Below, piece after piece: positions 53,239 through 60,993 of a stretch of DNA of 64,000 nucleotides. The stretch covers positions 62,001-126,000 of the forward strand of contig NZ_JAAEAH010000009.1 of the NCBI RefSeq assembly GCF_010998615.1, in the 5' to 3' direction. The notes under the pieces were generated by a model. That model had not been told where the DNA came from. It saw only the letters and a program-made list of their open reading frames with translations, and ran no database searches. Made by a program: the position numbers and the translations under genes. This stretch comes from Myxococcus sp. CA023. Its GTDB lineage: Bacteria > Myxococcota > Myxococcia > Myxococcales > Myxococcaceae. Numbering within the stretch: the stretch's first letter is position 1; every line of letters begins with the position of its first letter.

Positions 53239-54048
53239 ATGCTTCGGCTGCGCCGCATGCTCATCCTCATCCTGGCCACCTTCGGATCGCTCTACCTCGT
53301 GTTGTGTGTGGCGGTGTTCTCGCTGCAGCGCTCCTTGCTCTACCCGGCTCCCAAGGGCACGCCGCCGCTGGCGGAAGGTGACGGCTTCAGCCGCCTCCCG
53401 TTGGAGGGAGGCTTGTACGTGGACCTGTTCCACCTGCCGGCGCCTCCGGGCGCGCCCACGGTGGTGCACTTCCACGGCAACGGGGAGGAGGTGCTGACGC
53501 AGATTGGCCTGGGCAACTTGATGCAAGCGCGGGGGCTGGGCTTCCTCACCGTCGAGTACCCGGGCTATGGCGCATCACCGGGGCGTCCCACGGAGGAAGG
53601 CATCTACGCCGCAGCGGAAGCGGCGCTCGCCTGGCTGCGCGCGAAGGGTGTGAGCGCCGAGCAGACGGTGCTCAGTGGCCGCAGTCTGGGGACGGGCGTG
53701 GCGGTGGAGATGGCGCGGCGCGGGCACGGTTCGCGGGTCATGCTCGTGAGTCCGTACACGTCCATCCCGGACATCGGGGCCACGGCCTTTCCCTTCCTGC
53801 CCGTCCGCCTGTTGGCCCGGGACCGGTATGACACCGCGTCCAAGGCCGCCGCCGTGAAGCTCCCCGTGCTCATCATCCACGGCGAGGAGGACACCCTCAT
53901 CCCCGTGGACATGGGGCGCCGGCTGGGCACGCTCTTCCCCCAGGCCGTCGTGGAGACAGTGGCCGGGGCGGGGCACAACGATGTCCTCGAAGACCCCGGA
54001 AAGGTCTACAGACATCGGATGGCGTCATTCGCGCTGGGAGAACCCTGA
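53239..54048 (+). CDS. Membrane-anchored alpha/beta hydrolase (BEM46/ABHD13-like)
   Basis: Encodes 269 residues from the ATG at 53239; the frame is open 17 codons further upstream but the hydrophobic anchor begins at this Met. Residues ~8-30 are a single span (LILILATFGSLYLVLCVAV). The hydrolase has the oxyanion HFHGNGE, nucleophile elbow GRSLGTG, acid Asp in HGEEDTLIP and catalytic His in AGHNDV, so the triad is complete. Close relatives are BEM46/ABHD13-type serine hydrolases, substrates unknown. Divergent from lanM by 136 bp. Confidence 0.9.
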   Translation: MLRLRRMLILILATFGSLYLVLCVAVFSLQRSLLYPAPKGTPPLAEGDGFSRLPLEGGLYVDLFHLPAPPGAPTVVHFHGNGEEVLTQIGLGNLMQARGLGFLTVEYPGYGASPGRPTEEGIYAAAEAALAWLRAKGVSAEQTVLSGRSLGTGVAVEMARRGHGSRVMLVSPYTSIPDIGATAFPFLPVRLLARDRYDTASKAAAVKLPVLIIHGEEDTLIPVDMGRRLGTLFPQAVVETVAGAGHNDVLEDPGKVYRHRMASFALGEP

Positions 54049-54208
54049 GCGGCGGAGCCGGGTGGATTTGACGCTGACGGGGACCGGGCGCACGGCCCCA
54101 TGAGCGCTTGGACAGGACCGCGCTCTGGCTTGCTCGAGGCCGTCGCGACTCCTACGCTCCCTGCCGCCGGTGCAGTCCTTGTGCCGGCGTCCACCGGGAG
54201 CCCGCCGC

Positions 54209-55093
54209 ATGTCCAGCCCTACCTCGCCCGTCATCGGCATCATTGGTGGCAGTGGCCTGTACCAGATGGATGGCCTGACGGACGTCGAATGGAAGAAGGT
54301 GACGTCCCCCTTCGGTGAGCCTTCGGACGAGCTGTGCTTCGGCACGCTCGGAGGGCACCACGTCGTCTTCCTGCCGCGTCACGGGCGAGGCCACCGGCTG
54401 GCGCCGACGGACATCAACTTCCGCGCGAACATCGACGCGCTCAAACGCAGCGGGGTGACGGACCTGCTGTCGTTGTCCGCCGTGGGGGGCCTGCGCGAGG
54501 AGTACCCACCGGGCACCTTCGTCGTCGTGGACCAGTTCATCGACCGGACCTTCGCCCGGGACAAGAGCTTCTTCGGCACGGGGCTGGTGGCGCACGTCTC
54601 CATGGCGAAGCCGGTGTGCTCGCGGCTGGGGGACGCGGTGATTTCCGCGTGCGAGGGCCTGGGCGTCGTCGCGCGCCGGGGCGGCACGTACCTGGCCATG
54701 GAGGGGCCGCAGTTCTCCTCCATCGCGGAGAGCCACGTGTACCGGAGCTGGGGTTGTGACGTCATCGGCATGACGAACATGCCGGAGGCCAAGCTCGCGA
54801 GGGAGGCGGAGCTCTGTTACGCGACGGTGGCCATGGTCACCGACTTCGACTGCTGGCATCCGGACCATGACGCCGTCACGGTGGACCAGGTTGTCTCCGT
54901 GCTGCTGGGCAACGCGGGCAAGGCGAAGGGGCTGGTGAAGAACGTGGTGCCGCTGCTCGGGGCGCATACCGGCTCCTGTGCACAGGGCTGCCACAAGGCG
55001 CTGGACCACGCAGTCATCACCGCGCCCACGGCCTGGGACGCCGCCATGGTGGAGAAGCTGTCCGCGGTGGCGGGCCGGGTGCTGCGCCGATGA
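54209..55093 (+). CDS. mtnP: S-methyl-5'-thioadenosine phosphorylase
   Basis: Cleaves methylthioadenosine (or 5'-deoxyadenosine in promiscuous members) with phosphate to adenine and 5-methylthioribose-1-phosphate. From ATG 54209 (GGGAG upstream) the protein has 294 residues. Motifs: phosphate loop IIGGSGLY, PRHGRGH, SAVGGLREEY, the base/sugar site TYLAMEGPQFSS and GMTNMPEAKLAREAELCY, VTDFDCWH, all typical of MtnP. It is the first gene of a three-gene operon with 4 bp ATGA overlaps, so all three products should be made together. Confidence 0.96.
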   Translation: MSSPTSPVIGIIGGSGLYQMDGLTDVEWKKVTSPFGEPSDELCFGTLGGHHVVFLPRHGRGHRLAPTDINFRANIDALKRSGVTDLLSLSAVGGLREEYPPGTFVVVDQFIDRTFARDKSFFGTGLVAHVSMAKPVCSRLGDAVISACEGLGVVARRGGTYLAMEGPQFSSIAESHVYRSWGCDVIGMTNMPEAKLAREAELCYATVAMVTDFDCWHPDHDAVTVDQVVSVLLGNAGKAKGLVKNVVPLLGAHTGSCAQGCHKALDHAVITAPTAWDAAMVEKLSAVAGRVLRR

Positions 55094-56196
55094 AGGTCCA
55101 TGGCAAGCCGATGCGCTCCATCTGGCTGGCGCTAGACGCGCAGGCCGCGGAGGCCATTGACCAGACGGGGCTGCCGCATGCGCTCGTCACCGTGCGGCTG
55201 GCGACGCTGGATGAAGCCGCTCATGCCATTCGGAGCATGCAGGTGCGCGGCGCGCCCCTCATCGGTGCCACCGCGGCCTATGGCGTCTGGCTGGCTTTGC
55301 GCGCGGATGCCTCGGACGGCGCGTTGGAGCACGCGCTCGCGGTGCTGCGGGGCACGCGCCCCACCGCCGTGAATCTGCACTGGGCCCTGGATGACATGCG
55401 TCAGCTCCTGGCGCCGCTGCCTCCCGCTGAACGGGTGGCTGCCGCGCTTCGCCGCGCGGAGGCCATCAGCGACGAGGACGTGGCCATCAACCGCGCCATC
55501 GGTGCGCACGGCCTGAAGCTCCTGGAGGACGCCTGGGCGCGCAAGGGGCGCCAGGGCCGCCTGGAGGTGCTCACGCACTGCAACGCCGGCTGGTTGGCCA
55601 CGGTGGACTTCGGCACCGCGCTTTCGCCCATCTACCAGGCGTACGACGCGGGCATCCCCGTGCACGTCTGGGTGGACGAGACGCGCCCTCGCAACCAGGG
55701 CGCGCAGCTCACGGCCTGGGAGCTGGGGCAGCACGGCGTCCCGCACACTGTCATCGCGGACAACGTGGGGGGCCACCTGATGCAGCACGGGCAGGTGGAC
55801 CTGTGCATCGTCGGCACGGACCGCACCACGGCCCAGGGCGACGTGGCGAACAAGATTGGCACCTACCTCAAGGCACTGGCGGCGAACGACAACGGCGTGC
55901 CCTTCTACGTGGCGCTGCCCTCGCCCACCATCGACTGGACGCTGCGGGATGGGGTGCGTGAGATTCCGATTGAGCAGCGCGACGGCACGGAGCTGAGCGA
56001 CGTCACCGGACGGTTGGCGTCGGGCGAGGTGGCCTCGGTGCGGATTACGCCGGAGGGGAGCCCCGCGGCGAACTACGCCTTCGACGTGACGCCCGCGAGG
56101 CTGGTGACGGCGCTCATCACCGAGCGCGGCGTGTGCCCGGCTTCGCACGACGGGCTGCTGTCGCTCTTCCCGGAGCGGCGCGGGAGGGCGGAATGA
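55090..56196 (+). CDS. mtnA: Methylthioribose-1-phosphate isomerase
   Basis: Converts methylthioribose-1-phosphate to methylthioribulose-1-phosphate; related enzymes also accept 5-deoxyribose-1-phosphate. Encodes 368 residues, slightly long for the family. Catalytic Cys164 lies in LTHCNAGWLAT and Asp244 in IVGTDRTT; RGAPLIGATAAYG and ANKIGTYLKALAA are diagnostic of the eIF2B-like MtnA group. It overlaps mtnP and the aldolase gene by 4 bp each. Confidence 0.96.
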   Translation: MKVHGKPMRSIWLALDAQAAEAIDQTGLPHALVTVRLATLDEAAHAIRSMQVRGAPLIGATAAYGVWLALRADASDGALEHALAVLRGTRPTAVNLHWALDDMRQLLAPLPPAERVAAALRRAEAISDEDVAINRAIGAHGLKLLEDAWARKGRQGRLEVLTHCNAGWLATVDFGTALSPIYQAYDAGIPVHVWVDETRPRNQGAQLTAWELGQHGVPHTVIADNVGGHLMQHGQVDLCIVGTDRTTAQGDVANKIGTYLKALAANDNGVPFYVALPSPTIDWTLRDGVREIPIEQRDGTELSDVTGRLASGEVASVRITPEGSPAANYAFDVTPARLVTALITERGVCPASHDGLLSLFPERRGRAE

Positions 56197-56864
56197 GCGG
56201 TGCGTGCGAGCACCTCGCCCTGCGCGAGTCGATGATTGCCACCGCGCGGCGGATGAATGCGTCCGCGCTCAACCAGGGAACTTCCGGCAACCTGAGCGTG
56301 CGGGTGGAGGCCGGCTTCCTGCTGACGCCCACCGGCATGGACTACGACTCGCTGGTGCCGGAGGACCTGGTCCTCATGCGCTTCGACGGCAGCCACGAGG
56401 GTCGCCGGAGTCCGTCCTCGGAGTGGCAGCTCCACCGGGACATCCTGGCTGCCAGGCCGGAGGTGGGCGCGGTGCTGCATGCGCACTCCATGTTCTGCAC
56501 CACGCTGGCGTGCCTGCACCGGGACATTCCCGCCTTCCACTACATGGTGTCCGCCGCGGGTGGCACGGACGTGCGCTGCGCGCCCTACGCCACGTTCGGC
56601 ACGGCGGAGCTCGCGGCCCACGTGCTGGCCGCGCTGGAAGGGCGCAAGGCCTGCCTGATGGCGAACCACGGCATGGTGGCGGTGGGCAGGGATTTACCGG
56701 CGGCCTTCAAGCTGGCCGTCGAAGTGGAGACGCTGGCCGCCATGTACTGGCGGGCGCTCCAAGTGGGTGAACCGGTGCTGCTGGACGGCGCGGAGATGGC
56801 GCGCGTCCTGGAGAAGTTCAAGACGTACGGCCAGCAGCCGACGCCCCCGTCGCGCGAAGAGTGA
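56193..56864 (+). CDS. Class II aldolase, probable methylthioribulose-1-P aldolase (Ald2-like)
   Basis: Encodes 223 residues of the class II aldolase/adducin family. Zinc site: HAHS (two His) and the third His in ANHGMVAVG; substrate loop NQGTSGNLSVR and TPTGMDYDSL; catalytic Glu in SSEWQLH. In the DHAP shunt such an enzyme splits methylthioribulose-1-phosphate into DHAP and methylthioacetaldehyde; the alternative, MtnB dehydratase of the classical Met salvage pathway, would need mtnC/mtnD partners that are absent here. Context therefore favours Ald2. The 3' end overlaps the convergent metallophosphoesterase gene by 47 bp. Confidence 0.85.
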   Translation: MSGACEHLALRESMIATARRMNASALNQGTSGNLSVRVEAGFLLTPTGMDYDSLVPEDLVLMRFDGSHEGRRSPSSEWQLHRDILAARPEVGAVLHAHSMFCTTLACLHRDIPAFHYMVSAAGGTDVRCAPYATFGTAELAAHVLAALEGRKACLMANHGMVAVGRDLPAAFKLAVEVETLAAMYWRALQVGEPVLLDGAEMARVLEKFKTYGQQPTPPSREE

Positions 56865-58044
56865 GGACCGTCACCTCTGTCGGCACGCCGATGCGGAAGG
56901 GCAGCCAGTGCCCCGTTCCGCCGGACACATAGAGCTGGTGGTCGCCCTGGCGGTAGCGGCCCAGCATGTACTTGAAGGCGAACCAGAAGGCCGAGACACC
57001 CAGGAAGGCCACCTGTCCGCCGTGCGTGTGGCCGGCCAGCGTCAGCCGGGCGCCGCGCTCGGCCGCGAGCGGGAAGAAGTCCGGATGGTGCGTCAGGCAG
57101 AGCACCACCTCTTCGGGCGCCACGTCGCGGAAGCCGGCTTCCGCGGACTGCTGCATGCGCGCCGCCTTCACGCGGTGACTACGGCCGGACATGGGGTAGT
57201 CCACGCCGACCACGCGCACGCGCTGGCCGGCGTGCTCGAAGGCATGGGACGTGTCCACCAGCAGGCGCACGGGGCCGCCGCGCGCCTCCACGTCTGCGTA
57301 GGCCTGGAGGATGGCCTCCAGGCCGCGCCAGTGCTCGTGGTTGCCCAGGATGGCGAGCATGCCGTGGCGGGCCTTGCACTCCGACAGCGCCGCCATGGTG
57401 CCGTCGAGTTGGTCCAGGTCGTCGATGAGGTCCCCCGTCATCACCTGGAGGTCCACCTTGGCGTCGTTCATCGCCCGCACGGCGTCTTGCAGGTACTGGG
57501 TGTCGATGAACGTGCCGACGTGGACGTCCGTAATCTGGCCGATGCGGAACCCGTCCATTGCCGGAGGCAGGCCGGAGAGGTGGATGTCGACCTCGCGGAC
57601 GGAGAACTGCGTGTAGCCGTTGGCGAGCCCCACCGAACTCGTCCCGGCCGCCAGCAGTGGCACCGCGCGGCCGGCGTTCGTCAGCAGGTTGCGGCGCGCC
57701 ATGTTCACCGGCGGGGCGGGGTTGGCCTCGGGCGCGGTGAGGGGCGGCTCCTTACGGGCGGGCCGGTCCAGCCACCTGCGCAGCAGGAGGAAGGGCGCGC
57801 CAGTGAGGACAATCATGATGATGGCGATGGACCAGCCCACGGAGAAGACGCGCAGGGCCGCATCCCCCACGGGAAGCTGCGCGTGCCGTCCGGCCACCGC
57901 GGAGTAGAGCCACGCCACCAGGGACAGGAAGGTCCCCAGCGCGAAGACGCCCAGGCGCCACTTTCGGAGCAGGCCGGGCCACAGCGACCGGAGCACGGCC
58001 CAGGCGCCGACGTTGAAGACGAGGAGGAACAGCAGCCTGCCCAT
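56818..58044 (-). CDS. Membrane metallophosphoesterase
   Basis: From ATG 58044 (AAGGGAG site) the protein has 408 residues. Three or four membrane spans fill residues ~1-110 (LLFLLVFNVGAWAVL, FALGTFLSLVAWLYSA, SIAIIMIVLTGAPFLLL). Residues ~160-390 are a calcineurin-like phosphoesterase: ITDVHVG, MTGDLIDD, LGNHEHWRG, TLTHHPD as CLTHHPDFF, and AGHTHGGQ, all metal ligands intact. It resembles YkuE/YaeI-type enzymes acting on lipid or nucleotide phosphates. A twin-Arg-like ARRNLLTNAG precedes the domain, suggesting an outside-facing active site. The stop lies inside the end of the aldolase gene. Confidence 0.9.
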   Translation of the reverse strand: MGRLLFLLVFNVGAWAVLRSLWPGLLRKWRLGVFALGTFLSLVAWLYSAVAGRHAQLPVGDAALRVFSVGWSIAIIMIVLTGAPFLLLRRWLDRPARKEPPLTAPEANPAPPVNMARRNLLTNAGRAVPLLAAGTSSVGLANGYTQFSVREVDIHLSGLPPAMDGFRIGQITDVHVGTFIDTQYLQDAVRAMNDAKVDLQVMTGDLIDDLDQLDGTMAALSECKARHGMLAILGNHEHWRGLEAILQAYADVEARGGPVRLLVDTSHAFEHAGQRVRVVGVDYPMSGRSHRVKAARMQQSAEAGFRDVAPEEVVLCLTHHPDFFPLAAERGARLTLAGHTHGGQVAFLGVSAFWFAFKYMLGRYRQGDHQLYVSGGTGHWLPFRIGVPTEVTVLTLRATGASAAGRTS

Positions 58045-58149
58045 TGACGGTGCTCCCTTGGCGTGAAGGGGAACAGTCATAGCCGGGGCGGGCGACATGC
58101 GCCGCAGGAAGTGGCTGGAGCTGGAAGGAATATTCCGTCCCCGGGCCCC

Positions 58150-58683
58150 TCAGCCCCGGCTGGGACTGGCCATCCGCAGGTGGGCGTGGAGCGTCTCCGT
58201 GCGCAGGTAGAGGAACTGGGCATCGCCAAAGGCCAGGGCGTCGCCGTCGTTGAGCATCCGGTCCTGGTCCGGCCCCAGCGGGGAGGCGTTGACCCAGGTG
58301 CCATTCATGGAACCCAGGTCACGCACCGAGCAATCACCGGCCTGGGCGTGCCACCGCAGCGTCGCGTGCTGCTTGGACACGGACGGGTCGGGTACCACCA
58401 GGGAGCAGCCTTCGATGCGCCCCACGGAGAACTCCTCTCCCTCCGCCTCCGGCCTGAGGAAGTGGACCTCCAGGGCATCGAACCCGCGCAGCATGACGAA
58501 CAGCCGGTCCACGAGCCGTGTCCGGTGGGCCATGCCCACGGTGCGTGCCTCGCCGAGCCGCATGGCCACCTGTTGGAAGACGGGCTCGGGAGGTTGTTGG
58601 ACCAGCACGACGCGGCCGGATGCTTCGAGGAAGGCCTCCAGGGTGGCCAGGGCGAACGGGCGCAGTTGCTTGACGGACGGCAT
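58150..58683 (-). CDS. FHA-domain protein
   Basis: Encodes 177 residues. The C-terminal ~100 residues form a forkhead-associated domain that binds phosphothreonine: VGRIEGCSLVV, SVSKQHATLRW, DLGSMNGTWVN and LNDGDALAFG carry the conserved Gly-Arg, Ser-x-x-His and Asn. The N-terminal ~70 residues are helical with no recognised domain. FHA proteins usually read out Ser/Thr kinases, abundant in this type of genome; the partner kinase cannot be named. It stands alone, 105 bp upstream of the metallophosphoesterase gene on the same strand. Confidence 0.92.
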   Translation of the reverse strand: MPSVKQLRPFALATLEAFLEASGRVVLVQQPPEPVFQQVAMRLGEARTVGMAHRTRLVDRLFVMLRGFDALEVHFLRPEAEGEEFSVGRIEGCSLVVPDPSVSKQHATLRWHAQAGDCSVRDLGSMNGTWVNASPLGPDQDRMLNDGDALAFGDAQFLYLRTETLHAHLRMASPSRG

Positions 58684-58881
58684 GGTGCCCGCACCTTAAA
58701 CCGCGTTGCGAGAAGTTGGCGCGGGACTGCCGCCCTCCCTCGCGGAGTGTCCACCGTCTGTCGGGAGCCGCGCCGTCCTTCCGCGCCATGACGCGCGCGA
58801 CCTTTCTTGGGGGAAATGCGTCCGCTTTCATCGCGCCGGGGCAGCTGAACCCCTTCCGCGAAGCCCTCCAGGAGCGACGAC

Positions 58882-60927
58882 ATGATGATGCGGATGAAGC
58901 GGTATGGCGCTGGACTGTTGACGGCATGGTTGCTGGCGGTGGCTCCCGCCTGTGGCGACTCGGATGAAGGCGCGCCACCGGACGCGGGATTGCCCGACGC
59001 GGGCGACAGTGGGATTCCGGATGGGGGAGACAGCGGCACGCCCGATGCGGGTGAGGAGCTGCCTCCGCTGCTGGTGCCCGCGGGCTGCAACCCGCTGGCC
59101 TCCGAGCATGACTGCCTCCTGCCATACCCCTCCGACTACTTCCTTGAAGAGGATGTGGCGCTGCCGTCCGGCCACCGGGTTCGGCTCTCCGAGGCGGCGA
59201 AGCTGAAGGCTCCGGACGGGGCCGCGTTCGACTTCACGGACCTCCATCCGGCGGACGGTTACTCCCATGGCACGCAGGTGCTCGCGCTCTTTCCGGACGG
59301 TGTGGATGACGCGCGCCTGCCGTCGGTGACGAGCCCCACCGCCGCGACGAACGGGAACACGGTGTTCCTCGACGCGGAGCGCGGCGAGGGCGTGCTCCAC
59401 TTCGCGGAGCTGGACCCCAGGGCTCCGGACGACGCGCGCCGCGCCTTGCTGCTGCGGCCCGTGGTGCGGCTGCGCAACACGGCCCGCTACATCATCGCCC
59501 TGCGCGGGCTGACGGCGAAGGACGGCACGCCCGTGCCGGTGCCCGAGGGCTTCCGACGCATCCGGGATGGCCAGACGGCGGGAGACCCGCTGCTGGCGCC
59601 CCTGGCCGCCAGGTACGAAGCGGACATCTTCCCGGCGCTGGAGGCCGCGGGCGTTCCCCGCTCGGAACTCCAGCTCGCGTGGGATTTCACCACCGAGTCG
59701 CAAGAGGGCGTCACGCAGGACATGCTCCAGGTCCGCCGCCTGGCGATGGAGGCGCTGGAGGCCACGCCCCCCGCCGTCACGGTGACGGAAGTGCGAGATG
59801 ACGTGGACGCCAACGTCGCCCGGCGCATCACCGGCACCCTGCGGGTCCCGCTCTTCATGGAGAGCGACCAGCCCGGTGCGCTGCTCGCCCGTGACGAGGA
59901 CGGCCGTGTGCGCCGCAATGGCGACGCGGAGGTGCCCTTCACGCTCCAGATTCCTCGCAGCGTCTGGGGGCAGTCGGTGGCGCCGGTGCGCTTCCTCCAG
60001 TACGGCCACGGCTTCTTCGGCCGGCAGGCGGAGGCGGATGGCTCCTTCGTCCGGCCCTTCATCCAGGCCACGCGGATGGTGGTGCTGACGGTGGACTGGT
60101 GGGGCATGTCGCAGACGGACGCGCCGGGCGTGCTCCAGGCGATGGCGGGCAACCCTGGCCAGACGATGCGCTTCACCGACCGCGTCCACCAGGGCATGGT
60201 GAATCAGCTCGCCGTGACGTACGCGGCTCGGACGACCCTGGGGGCGCTGGCCGAGCTGCAGGACGACGGCGTGCGCGTCTTTGACCCGGAGCAGACGTAC
60301 TTCTACGGCATCAGCCAGGGTCACATCCTGGGCGGAACGTACGTCGCGCTGTCGCCGCACGTCTCGCGCGCCGTGTTCAGCGTGGGCGGGGCGGACTTCT
60401 CGCTGATGATGTTCCGCGCCCGGCCCTTCGGCATGTTCCTGGATGCGATTGCCCAGACGGTGCCGGACGCGCTCGACCAGCAGAAGTTCGCGGCGCTGAC
60501 GCAGACGTCCTTCGACCGCATCGACCCGCTCACCTATGCGCCGCACGTGCTCGGCGACCTGTATCCCGGAGCGCCCGCGTCGCGCCGGGTGCTGGTGCAG
60601 TACGGCCTGGGGGATGCGCAGGTTCCCAACGTGGCCACCGAGCTGCATGCCCGCGCCATGGGCTTGACGCAGCAACTGCCCGCCACTTGGCGCGTGCCCA
60701 TGCTGCCCGCGGCAGAGGGAACGGTGGCGGGTTCGGCGCTGGTGCAGTTCGACTTCGGGCTACCGCCGCCGCTGCCCGGAACCGTTGCGGACCTGCCGGC
60801 CGCCGACAATGCCGTTCACGAAGGCGTGCGCCGGGACGACGACGGACGGGCGCAGGTGGACCGGTTCCTGCGGCCAAACGGACAGGTGGAGGTCACCTGC
60901 GACGGCATCTGCATTGGTGGCAACTAG
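58882..60927 (+). CDS. Large secreted lipoprotein with alpha/beta-hydrolase features
   Basis: Encodes 681 residues; ATGs at codons 1-3 and 5 compete as start. The signal peptide ends in lipobox APAC, followed by a linker of repeated PDAG/GDSG units typical of myxobacterial lipoproteins. The first ~250 mature residues include repeated blocks (LPYPSDYF; DGYSHGTQVLALFPDGV). From ~350 a hydrolase-like core appears: FLQYGHGFFG, a strand VVLTVDWWGMS, and an elbow-like GISQGHILGG in place of GxSxG. Acid and His residues cannot be fixed by eye. Surface-exposed esterase or lipase is possible, not proven. Confidence 0.82.
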   Translation: MMMRMKRYGAGLLTAWLLAVAPACGDSDEGAPPDAGLPDAGDSGIPDGGDSGTPDAGEELPPLLVPAGCNPLASEHDCLLPYPSDYFLEEDVALPSGHRVRLSEAAKLKAPDGAAFDFTDLHPADGYSHGTQVLALFPDGVDDARLPSVTSPTAATNGNTVFLDAERGEGVLHFAELDPRAPDDARRALLLRPVVRLRNTARYIIALRGLTAKDGTPVPVPEGFRRIRDGQTAGDPLLAPLAARYEADIFPALEAAGVPRSELQLAWDFTTESQEGVTQDMLQVRRLAMEALEATPPAVTVTEVRDDVDANVARRITGTLRVPLFMESDQPGALLARDEDGRVRRNGDAEVPFTLQIPRSVWGQSVAPVRFLQYGHGFFGRQAEADGSFVRPFIQATRMVVLTVDWWGMSQTDAPGVLQAMAGNPGQTMRFTDRVHQGMVNQLAVTYAARTTLGALAELQDDGVRVFDPEQTYFYGISQGHILGGTYVALSPHVSRAVFSVGGADFSLMMFRARPFGMFLDAIAQTVPDALDQQKFAALTQTSFDRIDPLTYAPHVLGDLYPGAPASRRVLVQYGLGDAQVPNVATELHARAMGLTQQLPATWRVPMLPAAEGTVAGSALVQFDFGLPPPLPGTVADLPAADNAVHEGVRRDDDGRAQVDRFLRPNGQVEVTCDGICIGGN

Positions 60928-60939
60928 CGCAGGGCCAGA

Positions 60940-60980
60940 AGTCACCTCCGCGCGTCAGAGGCGGACGCGTGGAGGTGACT
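60940..60980. terminator. Long hairpin between convergent genes
   Basis: A 17 bp stem with one wobble pair: AGTCACCTCCGCGCGTC pairs with GACGCGTGGAGGTGACT across a loop of about 7 nt. It sits between the stop of the hydrolase-like lipoprotein gene and the stop of the acyl-CoA synthetase gene, so it likely ends transcripts from both sides. No T-run. Confidence 0.78.
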
Positions 60981-60993
60981 GCTTCGTCGCGGT

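Noticed and set aside
56818-56864. Two convergent gene overlaps of exactly 47 bp (28964-29010 and 56818-56864)
   Set aside because: The equal length appears to be coincidence; the sequences and gene families are unrelated.
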